A DNA stretch of 64,000 bases, from NCBI GenBank assembly GCA_000277445.1, contig AJWJ01000014.1, positions 36,619 to 100,618 on the forward strand. The letters are read 5' to 3'. Shown here one piece after another: positions 1 through 12,600 of this stretch. The DNA comes from Polysphondylium violaceum (taxonomy: Eukaryota; Evosea; Eumycetozoa; Dictyosteliales; Dictyosteliaceae). The position numbers and the translations under genes were made by a program. Position 1 is the first letter of the stretch, and each line of letters begins with the position of its first letter. A model generated the notes under the pieces. It was given only the letters and a program-made list of their open reading frames with translations. It was not told the origin of the DNA and did no database searches.

Positions 1-2309
1 ATTCCTATCTTGTTTGTAAAGAATTTTTAAAAGAAAAGAATTACTCTTTGGTTGAATTATGTAAATCTCAATTAAATATGGAAAAACAAGAAATTAATTA
101 TCTTGCTATTGAATCTTATTTTACTACGCCTAAAAGGTAAGTTTAATATTTGTATTTATATATTTATTTGTGATACCTTATTTCTATAAATATTAATATA
201 TAAAATGAATTTAGATTAAATATTTTAATTGAATTAAATGAAAATGATTGCTATGTTATATTTTTATTATTATTTAAATTATTGGCCTTTCCATTAACCA
301 AACAGTTGACAAATATTGCTGGTAATCTTTGGGATAAATCAATGAAAAGTAATAGAGCTGAAAGAATTGAATATTTATTACTTCACAATTTCTATGAAAA
401 AAAGTATTTGCTTCCAGACAAGAATGATAAATTTGCCAATGCCAATACCGAGATTCAAAAATACAGTGGTGGTTTAGTACTTCAACCAAAAGTTGATTTC
501 TATGATCGTTATGTGGTATTACTTGATTTCAATTCACTTTATCCATCTATTATTCAAGAATTTAATGTATGCTTTACTACAATCCAAAGAATGAAAGAAG
601 ACGATGGTAAAACATGGAAGGAAGCAGAGCCACCTGGTTCATCTACACAAAAAGGTATTTTGCCAAAGGTTTTACAAAGCTTGGTTAGTAAGAGAAAAGA
701 GATTAAAAAACGTTTGGATTCTGAAAGAGAGAGTGTAGTTAAGCAGCAATTGGATATTCAACAACAGGCCGTCAAACTTATTGCCAACAGTATGTATGGT
801 TGTTTGGGTTTTTCCAATAGTAGATTTTATGCACTTCCTCTTGCCCAACTTGTCACTAGAAAAGGCAGAGAAAATCTTCAAATCAGTGCCAACATCGTAG
901 CCAAACTCCATTACGAGGTTATTTATGGTGATACTGATTCATTGATGATTTACACTGGTGTATCAACATTTGAAGAGGCTGAAAAGATTGGTAAAGAAAT
1001 CCAAAAGAAAATCAATGACACCTATCGTGGCAGCGTTTTAGAGATGGGTTTGGATGCTATCTTTAAACGTTTGCTTTTGTTGAAAAAGAAAAAGTATGCC
1101 TCTCTCAAAGAATCTCGTCTTTTGGACGGCACATTAAAGCAAACTCAAGAAAACAAAGGTCTTGATATCGTGCGTAGAGATTGGTGCGACCTTACCAAAG
1201 ACATTGGTCAATATATATTGAATTTGATTTTATCTGGTGAGGAAAGAATCAAATTGTTTACCAATCTCAAAGAGTACTTGGAAAACATTCGTAAACAGTT
1301 GGGTGAGTGCAGCATTGCCGTAGAGAAATTCATCATCACTAAATCTCTCTCTAGAAATCCGGAAGAATACAACGATGGTGACACTCAACCACATGTTTTG
1401 GTAGCCCTTGAGATGAAGAAAAAAGGTACTCATGTCCAACCAGGCGATCAAATTCAATATGTTATTTGTAAAGGAGCTCAAGAATGGTACAGCAGAGCTC
1501 GTGAACCCAAAGACGTTGCCCCAGAAGAGATTGATATCGATTGGTATCTTGCTCAACAAATCCTTCCACCCATTGAACGTCTTACCATTCCTTTGGGCCA
1601 CGAAAACAATGATTTGGCCATTTGGTTGGGTATGTCTGGTTCAAAGTATAAAAACAATGCCAACAACCACAACAACAACGGTGATCATTCAAATGATTCT
1701 GCTCAATCTATGAGATATCTTTCGCCAACCTCTGATCCCAAGTTTAAAAATTGTAAACCCCTTTGCTTCCTCTGTCCAGGTTGTCTTAAAAACTATGATT
1801 ACAATGGTATCGTTAGAATTGTACATCTTGAAAATGATACCACTCGTCAAGACTCTGGTCTCTCTTGTCCCGGCTGTGGATTCAAAACACCAGCCAAAAA
1901 ACTAATCAACCAATTGCAAATCGCCATAAGAGAATATGTTAAACAAAACCAAGGCTGGGAAATGAAATGTACCGAATGTGAAAAGGTATCCAATTGTTTC
2001 AATTCATCGTACCGTTGTATTCGTCCACAGTGTCGTGGTAAAATGACACCCATCCTCAGCTCTGCCAGCTTCTTTAATCAAATCAGTTTCTTTTTAAAGA
2101 TCTTTGAGGGTGATTTAATCCGTACCGACACTTGTATTAGTGACCAAGATCGTGCCACCGTCAATGACATGAGCGACTGTATTAAATCTACATTATCAAA
2201 GTTTGAACAATACACCACCTCAATGGCTTGTGTATCTCAATCTCAAGGTCTTTTAAATTTTGCTTCAAGAAGACTACATCAACATCTAATTAGCTCAACT
2301 TCTAATTAG
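1..2309 (+). CDS. polA1: DNA polymerase alpha catalytic subunit, 3' part (5' end outside the window)
   Basis: Catalytic subunit of the polymerase alpha-primase complex, which starts and first extends RNA-DNA primers in nuclear replication. Two exons are visible: 1-136 (reading frame starts at base 3) and 215-2309. The 78-base intron begins GTAAGT, and phase is kept across it. About 740 C-terminal residues are present of a protein that usually has roughly 1,450. Family B motifs are clear: motif A DFNSLYPSI (bases about 520-560), motif B KLIANSMYG (about 774-800) and motif C YGDTDS (about 924-945). The C-terminal cysteine modules are also seen: CysA with C-x2-C and C-x2-C pairs (about bases 1770-1885) and CysB (about 1965-2040), which in this family bind zinc/Fe-S and the B subunit. 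The TNIAGNLW stretch just after the intron is typical of alpha rather than delta or epsilon. The 5' end is cut by the window edge. Very confident. Confidence 0.96.
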
Positions 2310-2539
2310 CAACAATCACACATTACGTATTTACAAAAATAAAGCGTTGCTTCTTTAAATATTAGAATACATTTTATTTTAAATGATTATTATATTTTAA
2401 TAGTTAAGAGGAACACAACATCTCTTATTACTATTATTTCCAAATTTTTAAACAACATTATTAGAAAAATGTTGTTGGATATTCATTAAAAGAGACATAG
2501 ATTTACAATTAAAATAAAGTTTAATACTTTATTATTGAT

Positions 2540-3444
2540 TTAAAATAAAAAGATTGTTACAAAAGATAAAGCGGCAATTATAAACATAAATGAAACTTGA
2601 ATAGAATTGGCACCATTTCCACTTGAAGAACCATGAGCTGGAACCTTTTCTTCACTACTGTGATCAGTTAAAGGATCATGACTACCTGCAGAGGTAGAGT
2701 TTGTAGAAGAAGAATTCTTTGGAACTTCACTATCAACAACTGGATCAGTTGGGGTTGGTGGTGGAGTAGTAGGTGATGGTGATGATGTAGTATTTGAGCC
2801 TTCAGAGGATGATGATTTGGTATCGCTAGACTCTGATGAAGCAGTGGATGGTCCACCATTTGGATCTTCTGGAATTTGAGCAGATTTGTAAATCAACTTG
2901 GCACTAGAAACTGGATTGGTAACACTGGTGTATTGGTATACATTTAAATAGAGATTCTTTGTATAGGTAGAGTCTTGTAAATTTGGAATGATGGTCATTA
3001 ATAAATTATAAGAAGCGGCATCAGATACAGAAGCATAACCAGAGCCAACATAAGCACTTTCAGTAACAGTTGGTTTTATGAAGGGTAAAAAGATATCGAG
3101 ATCACCATCGTCTTTGTTTGGAAGTTGAGGACCTCTAATCTTCATATTTAAAACATTGGTTCCGTCAATGTTGGCAAGAGAAACATTGTAGTTAAGAGTA
3201 TAGTGACCATAAGCTTTGGTAATTGATAAACTAACTGTTCCGCTTATTTTATTATCCATTGGAACTTGTAAATTTGATGTTGAAAAGCTTCCATCAAAAT
3301 AATATTTTTCAACTATTTATTTATTTGAATATTTATTAATATAATTTAAAAGTAATTAAATCAAAAAATAATAATAAACATACCTTGAGCATTCACAATT
3401 GAAAGTGATAATAGAGAAAATAAAATGAATAAATATTTAATCAT
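2540..3444 (-). CDS. Secreted, probably GPI-anchored surface protein of unknown function
   Basis: Two exons: 3384-3444, encoding a 20-residue signal peptide that ends around IVNAQ, and 2540-3312. The intron is 71 bases (GTATGT donor) and phase is exact, giving 277 residues. The middle (about residues 20-175) looks like a beta-rich extracellular domain. It is followed by a Ser/Thr/Pro-rich stalk (about 175-250) and a hydrophobic C-terminal segment without a cytoplasmic tail, the usual layout of a GPI-anchored dictyostelid surface protein. I do not recognise the N-terminal domain. A start at the internal Met (base 3259) would lose the signal peptide and is less likely. It lies tail to tail with polA1. 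Function is not claimed; an adhesion or coat role would be a guess. Confidence 0.85.
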
Positions 3445-4081
3445 TTTTTAATAGACGAAAAAAAAATACAAAAATTGCTATGGGTAAATAAAAAAACAAT
3501 GATATGAATAAGAACGAGTAAAATAAAAAATTAATAATTGGATTGTTGATAAGATGTTTAAACAATTTAATTTATAATTGAAAAACAAAAAATAAAATAA
3601 ATTTAATTTTATGATGATTTCTTTTCGAAATTAAAAAAATGAAAGTTAACTGAAAGAGTTATTGGGATGAATTCTAAACTCTAAAAAATGTCAGTTGAAA
3701 CTATAAAAAGAGATCTAAAGGTCTGGTTTTTTTTAGGAATATTTTTCATTTTTTGTGAAAATTTGGCTTCCAAAAAAAAAAAAATCTAAAAAAAAATTAA
3801 ATCGATTCAAAGTGAAATGCCATATGATGATATGAGGGCCATTGATAATTTAGTTTGGTCATAATATCCATTTAGAATACAACAGACATTATTTGGAACA
3901 CTAGATCGGGGTCTGTGTCAAAAATGAATAAATTAACTGAAAAGAGTAGTCCCTCACAACACATAGGGAACAAAGTGATTGCCATCTCTTGTCATATAGT
4001 CTTTTATGGACATTTTTGGTATGAATAAAGTTGTTATCTGATTTTGATCTCAGTCTTTGTTTCTTTTAATTAATTAACAAT
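3445..4081. other. Intergenic region upstream of the surface-protein gene
   Basis: No gene is supported here. It contains the 5' flank of the minus-strand surface-protein gene and the 3' flank of the oxidoreductase gene. The part 3830-4030 is less AT-rich than its surroundings and has no long open frame, so a short non-coding RNA or an old repeat cannot be excluded. Poly-A/T runs occur at about 3729-3790. Confidence 0.4.
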
Positions 4082-5146
4082 TTATTCTTTTGATGGTTCG
4101 AGTAAAACTTTACCCTTAGTTTGACGAGACTCTAAAATGGTGTGGGCCTTGGCGGCGTCTTGGAGAGGGATGATGTCTTGGATGGTTTGTTTGAGTTTGC
4201 CTTGACTGACCCAGTCAAAGACGTCTTTTAAACGGGCTTGGAGGGATCCTGGCTCTCTGAGATAGTCAAAGAGGGTGGCACGGGTGACAAAAAGGGAGCC
4301 ATTGGCAGAGAGCATGAGGGGGTCGATGGGGGGAACAGGGCCTGAGGCATTGCCAACGAGACAGAGCATGCCCAAGGGTTTGAGACTGAGCATACTTTGT
4401 TGCCAAGTGGCTTTACCAACACCGTCATACACAACATCGACACCCTTGCCGTCTTTGGTCAATTGCTTGACAATCGAGGCAAACTCGGGATGCTCAGTGT
4501 AATTGATGACGTGGTCGGCGCCCATGGATTTGGCAATATCTTCTTTCTCCTTGTTGGACACGGTAGTGATGACGGTGGCACCGACATTCTTTGCCATTTG
4601 GATCAACAATTGTCCAAGACCTCCAGCACCTGCTTGAATGAGACAGGTGTGTGAGGCGTCGAGTTTAAAGGTGGATTTGATGAGATATTGGGCTGTCATG
4701 CCTTGGAGTGGGTAGGCGGCGGCCTCTTTGAATCCGACATTCTCGGGAATTGCATACACGTTGGCCTGGGGCACCAAAGTGTATTGGGCATATGAGTTTG
4801 GTGAAAAATAGCACACACGATCGCCGACCTTGAAGCTGGTGACACCGGCACCGACAGCAGAAACCACACCACTTCCCTCACGGCCCAATTGGAAGGGGGC
4901 CTCCAACTTATATAAACCCGATCTGTGATAGGTGTCGATAAAGTTGACACCAATGAATTCATTCTTAATCAACACTTCATTGTCTTTGCCAATCGAAGGA
5001 ATGGGTATATCCTCATATTTCATTTCCTCAACACCACCATTCTTGTGACATCTGATAGCCTTCATCATCTTATCTATTAGAGTATTCTTTGTATTATTAC
5101 TATTCTTTGCAAAGCAATAGAGTAAATTTCTAGTATTGGAGAACAT
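4082..5146 (-). CDS. Zeta-crystallin-type NADPH:quinone oxidoreductase, possibly mitochondrial
   Basis: A medium-chain dehydrogenase/reductase family member of the quinone oxidoreductase branch, which reduces quinones or activated alkenes with NADPH. Single exon, 354 residues. The GroES-like N-terminal half carries a GREGSGVV motif, and the Rossmann half shows AGAGGLGQ followed by a strand-helix-strand unit. Catalytic zinc ligands of alcohol dehydrogenases are not visible, which fits the zinc-free quinone reductase group. The first 26 residues before the double Met at residues 27-28 are basic, Asn/Ser-rich and nearly free of acids. They could be a mitochondrial presequence, or the protein could start at Met27 (family length about 325). 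The gene is head to head with the AAA-protease gene across about 1.2 kb. The exact substrate is unknown. Confidence 0.9.
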   Translation of the reverse strand: MFSNTRNLLYCFAKNSNNTKNTLIDKMMKAIRCHKNGGVEEMKYEDIPIPSIGKDNEVLIKNEFIGVNFIDTYHRSGLYKLEAPFQLGREGSGVVSAVGAGVTSFKVGDRVCYFSPNSYAQYTLVPQANVYAIPENVGFKEAAAYPLQGMTAQYLIKSTFKLDASHTCLIQAGAGGLGQLLIQMAKNVGATVITTVSNKEKEDIAKSMGADHVINYTEHPEFASIVKQLTKDGKGVDVVYDGVGKATWQQSMLSLKPLGMLCLVGNASGPVPPIDPLMLSANGSLFVTRATLFDYLREPGSLQARLKDVFDWVSQGKLKQTIQDIIPLQDAAKAHTILESRQTKGKVLLEPSKE

Positions 5147-6331
5147 ATGCAGAAAAATTCAAAAAAAAATTAAAAAAAAAATAAATGAAAAAAAAAATAT
5201 CACCCCATCATTTATATGAGATAATATATATGTCACCCCCCACACACTCATTTAAATATAGGTGTCTTTATTTGTGGGTAGTTTAACTAAGTTGTCCGAG
5301 TCGGGAAAGTAAACTATCAATAAAAAAAAAAAAAAAGAAAAGGTTTACTCTTGTCTTAAAACTCTCAAACACGCATAAAGAAAGGAAAATTGAGGTTATG
5401 TTTTTATTATTATTTGATTTAGTAATGCTCATTGCTACAGTATACTACTAATTTATATACTGCAATCTATTTATTATTAGAAATGCTATTATTATAAACG
5501 CTCATCTGTCATTTTACTAAATAAAGTGGATGTGTGTGAAAAATGCATCTTAAGATGGCGTGACATATTCAAATATTTAATATCATTGATCCTGAATAGG
5601 CAATCAGTGATTCAAACCTCTTTGTGCGTTCAAATCACAACCATTCGAAAAAAATTAAAAAAAAAATAAAAATTAAAAACAAAAAAAATTTTAAATATTT
5701 GCAAAAAATTGAACTTTTCAAAAAAAAACGAAACCTTCACCACATACATAATTATTTGTTTTATTTCACTCATTCACACACTCACACTCACACTTACACT
5801 CACCATCGAGAGTTTTCTTATAGTGCGCTACTACTAGTAATAATAATTAAATAACAACACCAACATAATATAATATAATATAATAATATATAACATTACA
5901 CTCGTTTATAATAAAATAAATCGTACTACCACTACACTATACTATTTCAATCCATCTATTATTACCACCCGGTACACAATAACGCGATAAACGCTCATTC
6001 ATATCTCTACGCCACATTTCACACATAATAATACTACAACAACAATACTCACCCTCTCACACACTTTTACAAATATTATTTTGTGATAATTTTAATATAT
6101 ACCAAAAACAATTATAATAATACTTTATCTATTGCACCTATATAACAATATAATAGATAATTCGTATTTCCCCGCCTATAACATTAAAAATATAATAATA
6201 GTCAAATTATAATAATATAATAATAATAATTTAATAATAATAATATAAAATACACTAAATAATAATAATAATAATAATACTATACAATAGTAATAGAGTT
6301 CCAATTGTTAAAACTAAAATATATATACACC
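5147..6331. promoter_or_regulatory. Shared 5' region between two divergent genes
   Basis: About 1.2 kb between the start codons of the oxidoreductase (-) and the AAA protease (+). It is extremely AT-rich, with many A runs, CACACT-type repeats (5769-5803) and TAATAA repeats (5868-5895, 6205-6275). The only ORF, at 5624-5854, is low complexity and lacks coding character. No specific operator can be named. This is the only place for the promoters of both genes. Confidence 0.45.
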
Positions 6332-8798
6332 ATGTCATCTTCTTTATACAAGTTAACACAATCGTCAAAAACAACATTTAGATATCAACATTTAAATAGT
6401 TTAAAATCGTTTATAACCACATTAAATCATAGACAACAACATAATAATAATACATTTCATATAAATAGTAATAATAAAAGAAATTATTCTACGTCTTCAC
6501 CGTCACCAAACTCAACCACAGTATCAAATGCAGTAAATAATTCAACATCCATTTTAAATTCAATTAGCAACTTTTTCAATAATAACAACAGCAATAACAA
6601 TGATGATCAAAAAGTAAATCATAACAATGAATCATCATTTATAAGAAATATATCTTCCGATAGATCAAGATTGACTTATAATGCTGATCAAATGCCCCAT
6701 GATGAAAATGTTCAAGAATTATTATATAAAGAGTTGTTTGAATTACGTGACTATGAATCGTATGTATACATTTTTAATATCCAATATTTTATAGGAGTAA
6801 ACACCACTAACAACAATAATAATAATAATATACCAATTATATAGGATTATAAAAAGATATGAAAGTTTATTATATGCATCAAATGAAGAGTGTGTTAGAT
6901 ATTATTTTAAAGCATTGGTTTATTCAAAAAAGATAGATAGTGCAAATTTAATGGTACATAGTCCACCAATTTTAAATAATTCTACGACAACAACAACAAC
7001 ACCAATCAATACAAGTCAAATCAACACAAATTCAACAACAATATCAAATAATCCAATTATCAATAATATAAACACCAATATCAATAGTAAAACCAATTTA
7101 GAAGCCAACTCACCCATTGTACAAACAGCATCAGCACCAATCACATCCACTAGTCCAAATCACCATTCCACAGCAACAGCACCTGCCAACACAGCACCCA
7201 ACGAACTCTCTGATATTATGATACGTTTTAATCATTTTCCAGAGATGCACGAAAGAATCAATCAAAAGCCTGTATTTCCAGTGATCAATTTCCCTCAATC
7301 TCAAACAATGAAACTAAGCAAGACTGATAGATTTCTTTCGTTGCTTTGGATTCCTGTATTATTATTTTTCCTCATTGGCGGTCAAGATCTATTGACCGAC
7401 GACGATGTTGCCAACGCCAGTGCAGAACTCGTGGCTACAGAATACAAGAGAGAGGGCGATGAACATGCCGTGGGATTTGACGACATTAGAGGCATTGAAG
7501 AGGTTAAGCAAGAGCTCATGGAAATTGTCGACTACTTGGTCAATCCAGACAAATACAATAGCATCGGTGCTAAATTACCTCGTGGCATCTTGTTGTCTGG
7601 CGAGCCAGGCACTGGAAAGACAATGTTGGCCAGAGCCATTGCCAAAGAGGCTGGTGTCACTTTTCTCTACACTAGTGGATCCTCGTTTGACGAGAAATAT
7701 GTTGGTGTCGGAGCCAAAAGAGTGAGAAGTCTGTTCAAGACTGCCAGAACAAAGGAACCTTGTATTATTTTTATCGATGAAATTGATTCCGTTGGAAAGT
7801 CAAGAAACCAAACCATGCACAATGAAACCCTTCTTCAATTGTTGGCCGAAATGGACGGTTTCGATAAGAATCATAAGATCATGATCATTGGTGCCACCAA
7901 TGCACCCGAATCTCTAGACTCTGCCCTTACCAGACCCGGTAGATTGGATAGACACATTAGTGTCCCCGTTCCAGATGTCAAGGGCAGATCAGATATTGTA
8001 CAATTGTACCTCTCCAAGATAAAGTATGACAAGGAAAAGGTCAACCCCAACACTATTGCCAAGGCCACACCGGGATTTACTGGTGCAGATTTATCAAATC
8101 TCATCAACACTGCCGCCATCAAAGCCGTTCAAAATGGTTTGGATACCGTGAGCAACAAACACATTGAAGAAGCCCGTGATGATATTCTTATGGGTCGTGC
8201 TAGAACCACTGGTGTTGTTAATGAAGAAACCAGAATAAACACAGCCTTTCATGAAGCCGGTCACGCCATCGTCGCCGCACTCTCTGAGGGTGCCGATCCA
8301 ATCCACAAAGCCACCATTGTCCAAAGAGGTCATGCATTGGGCATGGTTTCCCAGTTGCCCGAGTCTAGTGACAACTTGCAAATCACTCGTAAACAAATGA
8401 TGACCCGTTTGGCCATATGTTTGGCTGGTAGAGCTGCAGAAGAAGTATTTTTTGGCGAAGATAACGTCACCACTGGTGCATCATCTGATTTCCAACAAGC
8501 CACTCAATTGGCCTTTGCTATGATTACCAAGTGGGGTATGTCTGATAAATTGGGCTTTACCTACCACAAAGAGAAAATGTCACCGGAAATTCAAAACATT
8601 GTAGACAATGAAGTTAAGGCTCTCTTGGACAAACAATATAAAATTGCCAAACAATTGATTCTCAACAACAAAGACAAGATTGAAAACTTGGCAAATACTT
8701 TATTGGAAAAAGAAACCCTTTCTGGTGAAGAAATTTTAAATATCTTGGAAGTAAAACCAAAAGAGAAAAAGCAATCTATTTTTGCAAATAGTTTATAA
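6332..8798 (+). CDS. Mitochondrial FtsH-family ATP-dependent metalloprotease (i-AAA/Yme1 type)
   Basis: Membrane-bound AAA+ protease for quality control in the mitochondrial inner membrane. Two exons, 6332-6759 and 6845-8798 (85-base intron, GTATGT donor), give 793 residues in phase. The N-terminus is Ser/Arg/Asn-rich, like a presequence. A conserved-looking block spans the splice site. A Thr/Asn/Pro-rich spacer (about 175-260) follows, then one transmembrane segment at about 305-321. The AAA domain has Walker A GEPGTGKT (395-402), Walker B with DE at 454-455, and an arginine-finger region (TRPGRLDR). The protease has HEAGH at 612-616 and the third zinc-ligand region TGASSD. A single transmembrane span argues for the Yme1 (i-AAA) group rather than the two-span m-AAA group. 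The ATG at 6332 is preferred; an in-frame TTG lies upstream. Confidence 0.93.
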
Positions 8799-9678
8799 AA
8801 TCATCAATATTGTTATCGAGTGTAGTAGTAGTAGTATTGTATCACTCAACTCACGACAAAAAAAAAACACCTTTTTTTTTTTTTTCCTACTCTTTTCTCT
8901 TTTTTTTTTTTTGATTAATTTTTTTCCACATGTTTTTAGATATATATAACAATCCAGGAATATGTAATTATATATCTGTATTTTAAAACAAAAAAAATAA
9001 AAATCTTTTAAAAAAGATGTCTTTTATTTCATAATTACTCATATTGACTTGAAAAATTTATAGGTAATAATAAACCAACAACCATTGGAATAGATATATC
9101 ATAAATTTAAATTGGTAGTGGTGTCATTTTATATATATAGTTTATTAATTGTATAATAGATCTAAAAATAAAATTTAAATACGATAAACTAGTCCTTAAA
9201 AAGCCTTAATAGGACTAATAAAAGTCCCCAACTGTCTTATGAAGGCCCAGACACATTTCTAAGAGATCAACTTTTGTTTCCGATTCTGGAAAAAAAAAAA
9301 ATGAAATTGTCCCTTTTTTTTTTTTTTTTTTGTAATCTGAAAAACAATTCTTTTTTTTTTTTTTTTCTTCAATTATCAAAACTGTATCTCAATATCTCAA
9401 TATCCAAATTTTAAAATAGTTATAATATTTCATTTATATCTCTCTTTTAAATTTTTTTTGTTTTTTTCCAGCCCACAAACCCCATTCACTCAATTTTGAT
9501 CAAAAAAATATTACTAGTAATAGGCACCCACACCTCTCAAAATACACAAAAGAATTAATCGTCCAGTGTTGTTGGGGAATCCTTAATAACAGAGTAATAC
9601 AAATAAAAAGCAAGGTAGGTAGACACAGTATTTTCCATTTATAGTTTTAAAGAACTCATCTCAGCACCCTTCACCAAC
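8799..9678. other. Intergenic, AT-rich, no gene seen
   Basis: 3' flank of the AAA-protease gene, followed by low-complexity DNA. T runs occur at 8872-8885, 8900-8912, 9317-9332 and 9351-9366. A slightly more mixed stretch at 9180-9290 has no open frame. Nothing here can be assigned. Confidence 0.4.
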
Positions 9679-12600
9679 ATGGTAGATTTAGTTCATTTTT
9701 CACCCCCCACCTCCATCCTGAATTTCACACACACACTCAACCGAAAAACAAAAAAATTAAAAAATCAAAAAATTTTAAAAAAAATTCAATCAACGTATTC
9801 ATTCATATTTGACATCTTTGGGGTCCATTAAAGACACTCTCACTCACTCTCTCGCTCGCACCATTCTCTACTCTCATAAATGTCAGTTTAAGTTTCTTTT
9901 TTTTTTTTTTTTTTTTATTTTTTTTTTTTTATTTTAATATTTTGCGGCGACGACACTTTGGTGAAAAACAAAGCCAGGTAGTGATAGTAATACACCACAA
10001 CAAACAATAGAACTAGTCTTCGTATTGTATCAGCGCCAAGCTCCTATCCATTGTGAACACACACATAATAATAATAAGACATATATCCCCACTCGCCGAT
10101 ATTTGTATCTTGTGTTTGTAGTTAACCAGTGTCAATAGTAATCGACGACCAACACCTTTTGTGTCTTTTTTTTGTTTTTTTAAAAATAGTTATCACACTG
10201 CAATTTTTAAAAATCTTTGCATCGTTTGTAAATTTCTGTTTTTAATTTTTTTGTGTGTGTTGTGCAACCAACTCAACCCCCATCCCTATTTTTAAATAAA
10301 ATTATTTAATTTGGGTGTTTTTGGCCAAACAACTTATTTTTGACTGTCTGTCTGTTGGATTAGATTTATCACAAAGTACTGTGTGTTGTTAATTTGACAA
10401 ATCTAAAGATAATAATTATATATATATAATTATATTCAATTTCCTTTGTTTCATTTCAACAAGAAAAAATTGTATTTGTATTTGTATTAGTATAATCATC
10501 AGTATCATTTATTGATTGTGTATCTCTAGTTTATTTATTTTATCACACTCTCCATAGCGACGCAAATATTACTATCACCATCATATTCATCCAGAATCGT
10601 GCGTGTTGACATTTAATTTTTAATTTTATTTTTAAAAAATCCACACTTCTTTTTATATTTTTTTTGTTTTTTTTTAAAAACTATATTTTTTTTAAAGGCC
10701 TTTTACGATAAAATCTGTAATTGGCATTTTTCATTCAAAAATTTCATCTTCAACAAACTCTAACAATTCTCCACCTTTACGACCAAAAGTAGGTGACTTT
10801 TATCAAAAAGTATCACTTCTTTTTTCAAAAATAACAAAAAAAATAAAATTTATAGACAATAAAGAAGATATAATTGAAATTAATAATAATCACAATACAA
10901 ACAATAGTGATAGCTTACATCAGTCGCAACCGCAATATATAGAAAATACAAACTCAATAAACAATAGTACCAATAACTGTAATATTAATAATAGTAAAAA
11001 AAGAAAAATAATGGGACATTTTTCATTTGAACAATTTAAACAACAATTACAACAACAAACCACTCAAAATCAACAAAACCAACAACCACCCAATCCTTCA
11101 ACTCTTGGTGATATAAGAATGGCTGGAGGAGGTGGTGGTGGTGGCGGAAGCTCGGCTCCCGAAGTTGGTACTTCCATAAACAATTTTGCTTCTTCTTCCA
11201 ATAATAATAATATTAATAATAATAACAACAACAATAATAACAATAACAATAATAATCAAGATGAAAAATCATTTGAATATAAAAAATATCTTTCAACTGA
11301 AAATTTAATTGATATTATTAGATCATCAAATCTTTTGGCTTCACCAGATAGTAATTCACATTTGGAAATTTTATCACCCGATACAAGTTTTGATTGTTGC
11401 CAAGATAAGGAGTTTCCAAAATCGACACCATTTTCTGAAGAGCATTGGATGTTGATTTTTCAAAATTTAGATTCAAAATCATTGGTTTCCTTGTCTGCCA
11501 CTTGTCGTTTGTTTTATAGACTCTCTCATGATAAATTCCTATGGTCAAATTTATTGGCAAAAGATAGAAAAAGTGTACTTTTATTACCTAATGGCATTGA
11601 TCTCGAGGAGCCATTAGAAATTTATAAAAATAGAAGAGAATTTGATACAATTAAAGAAGCTTTAGATGCTGCTGCTCCTGCAAAAAAGAAAGAAGAAACA
11701 AATGGGGGCGAAGCAAATGTTAATAATAGTAATGAGGGTTTACCAACAACTCCTACTCCTACTCCAAATAATAATAACAATACAAATAATACTAGTTCAA
11801 CAAATTCAGCACAACAAATATTTGATCCAAAATTAAGAGAAACCATTTTATTAGCTCCAGGTATTTATAAAGAATGTATTATTATTGAAAAGCCAGTCGA
11901 TATTATTGGACAAGGTTTAAATACTGAGGTAATTATTGAATCATCATCTGGCAATACTGTAACCATTACTGCACCAACTGGTTCAATTAATAATCTATCA
12001 ATGCGTCAATCTGGTCATTGGTTTTGTATAGATATTGAAAAAGGAGCATTCACTATTTCAAACTGTGATATTACAAACAGTACATTGTCTGCTGTAAAGA
12101 TTGGAAAAAATGCATCACCTTGGTTGGCAAATAATATTATTCACGATTGCAAAGAAGCCGGTATTGCTATTTTTGGTGGTGAAGGTACAATTATTGGTAA
12201 TCATTTCACTAGAAATCGTTACGGTAGTGTTGAAATTGTTTATTCCACCGCCAAGCCAATCATCAAGTTGAATAGAATCTACAAAAACAAAGGCTATGGT
12301 ATCCACGTTCACACCAATGCCTCTGCCATTATCTCTGAAAATATCATTGAAGAAAACGAATCTGATGGTATTAGCTGTTGGGGTGGCGCTTCACCAATCG
12401 TTACAAACAACAAGATTTGTAATAATTTGGAAGATGGTATTTATATTCATGAAGATGGAAAAGGTGTCTATGAATACAATCAAATATTTGGTCAAAAATT
12501 GGATGGTATTAGAATTGCTAAATCCAATCCTCATATTGCACACAACACAATTCATCATAATCAAGGTGATGGTATTCGTTTAGTAATTAGAGCTAATCCT

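Noticed and set aside
5624-5854. 76-codon ORF upstream of the AAA protease
   Set aside because: Lys/His/Thr low complexity from A- and CACA-rich DNA.
6760-6793. Earlier acceptor in the AAA-protease intron (ATAG at about 6793)
   Set aside because: It leads to an in-frame stop within a few codons; the acceptor at 6844 keeps phase.
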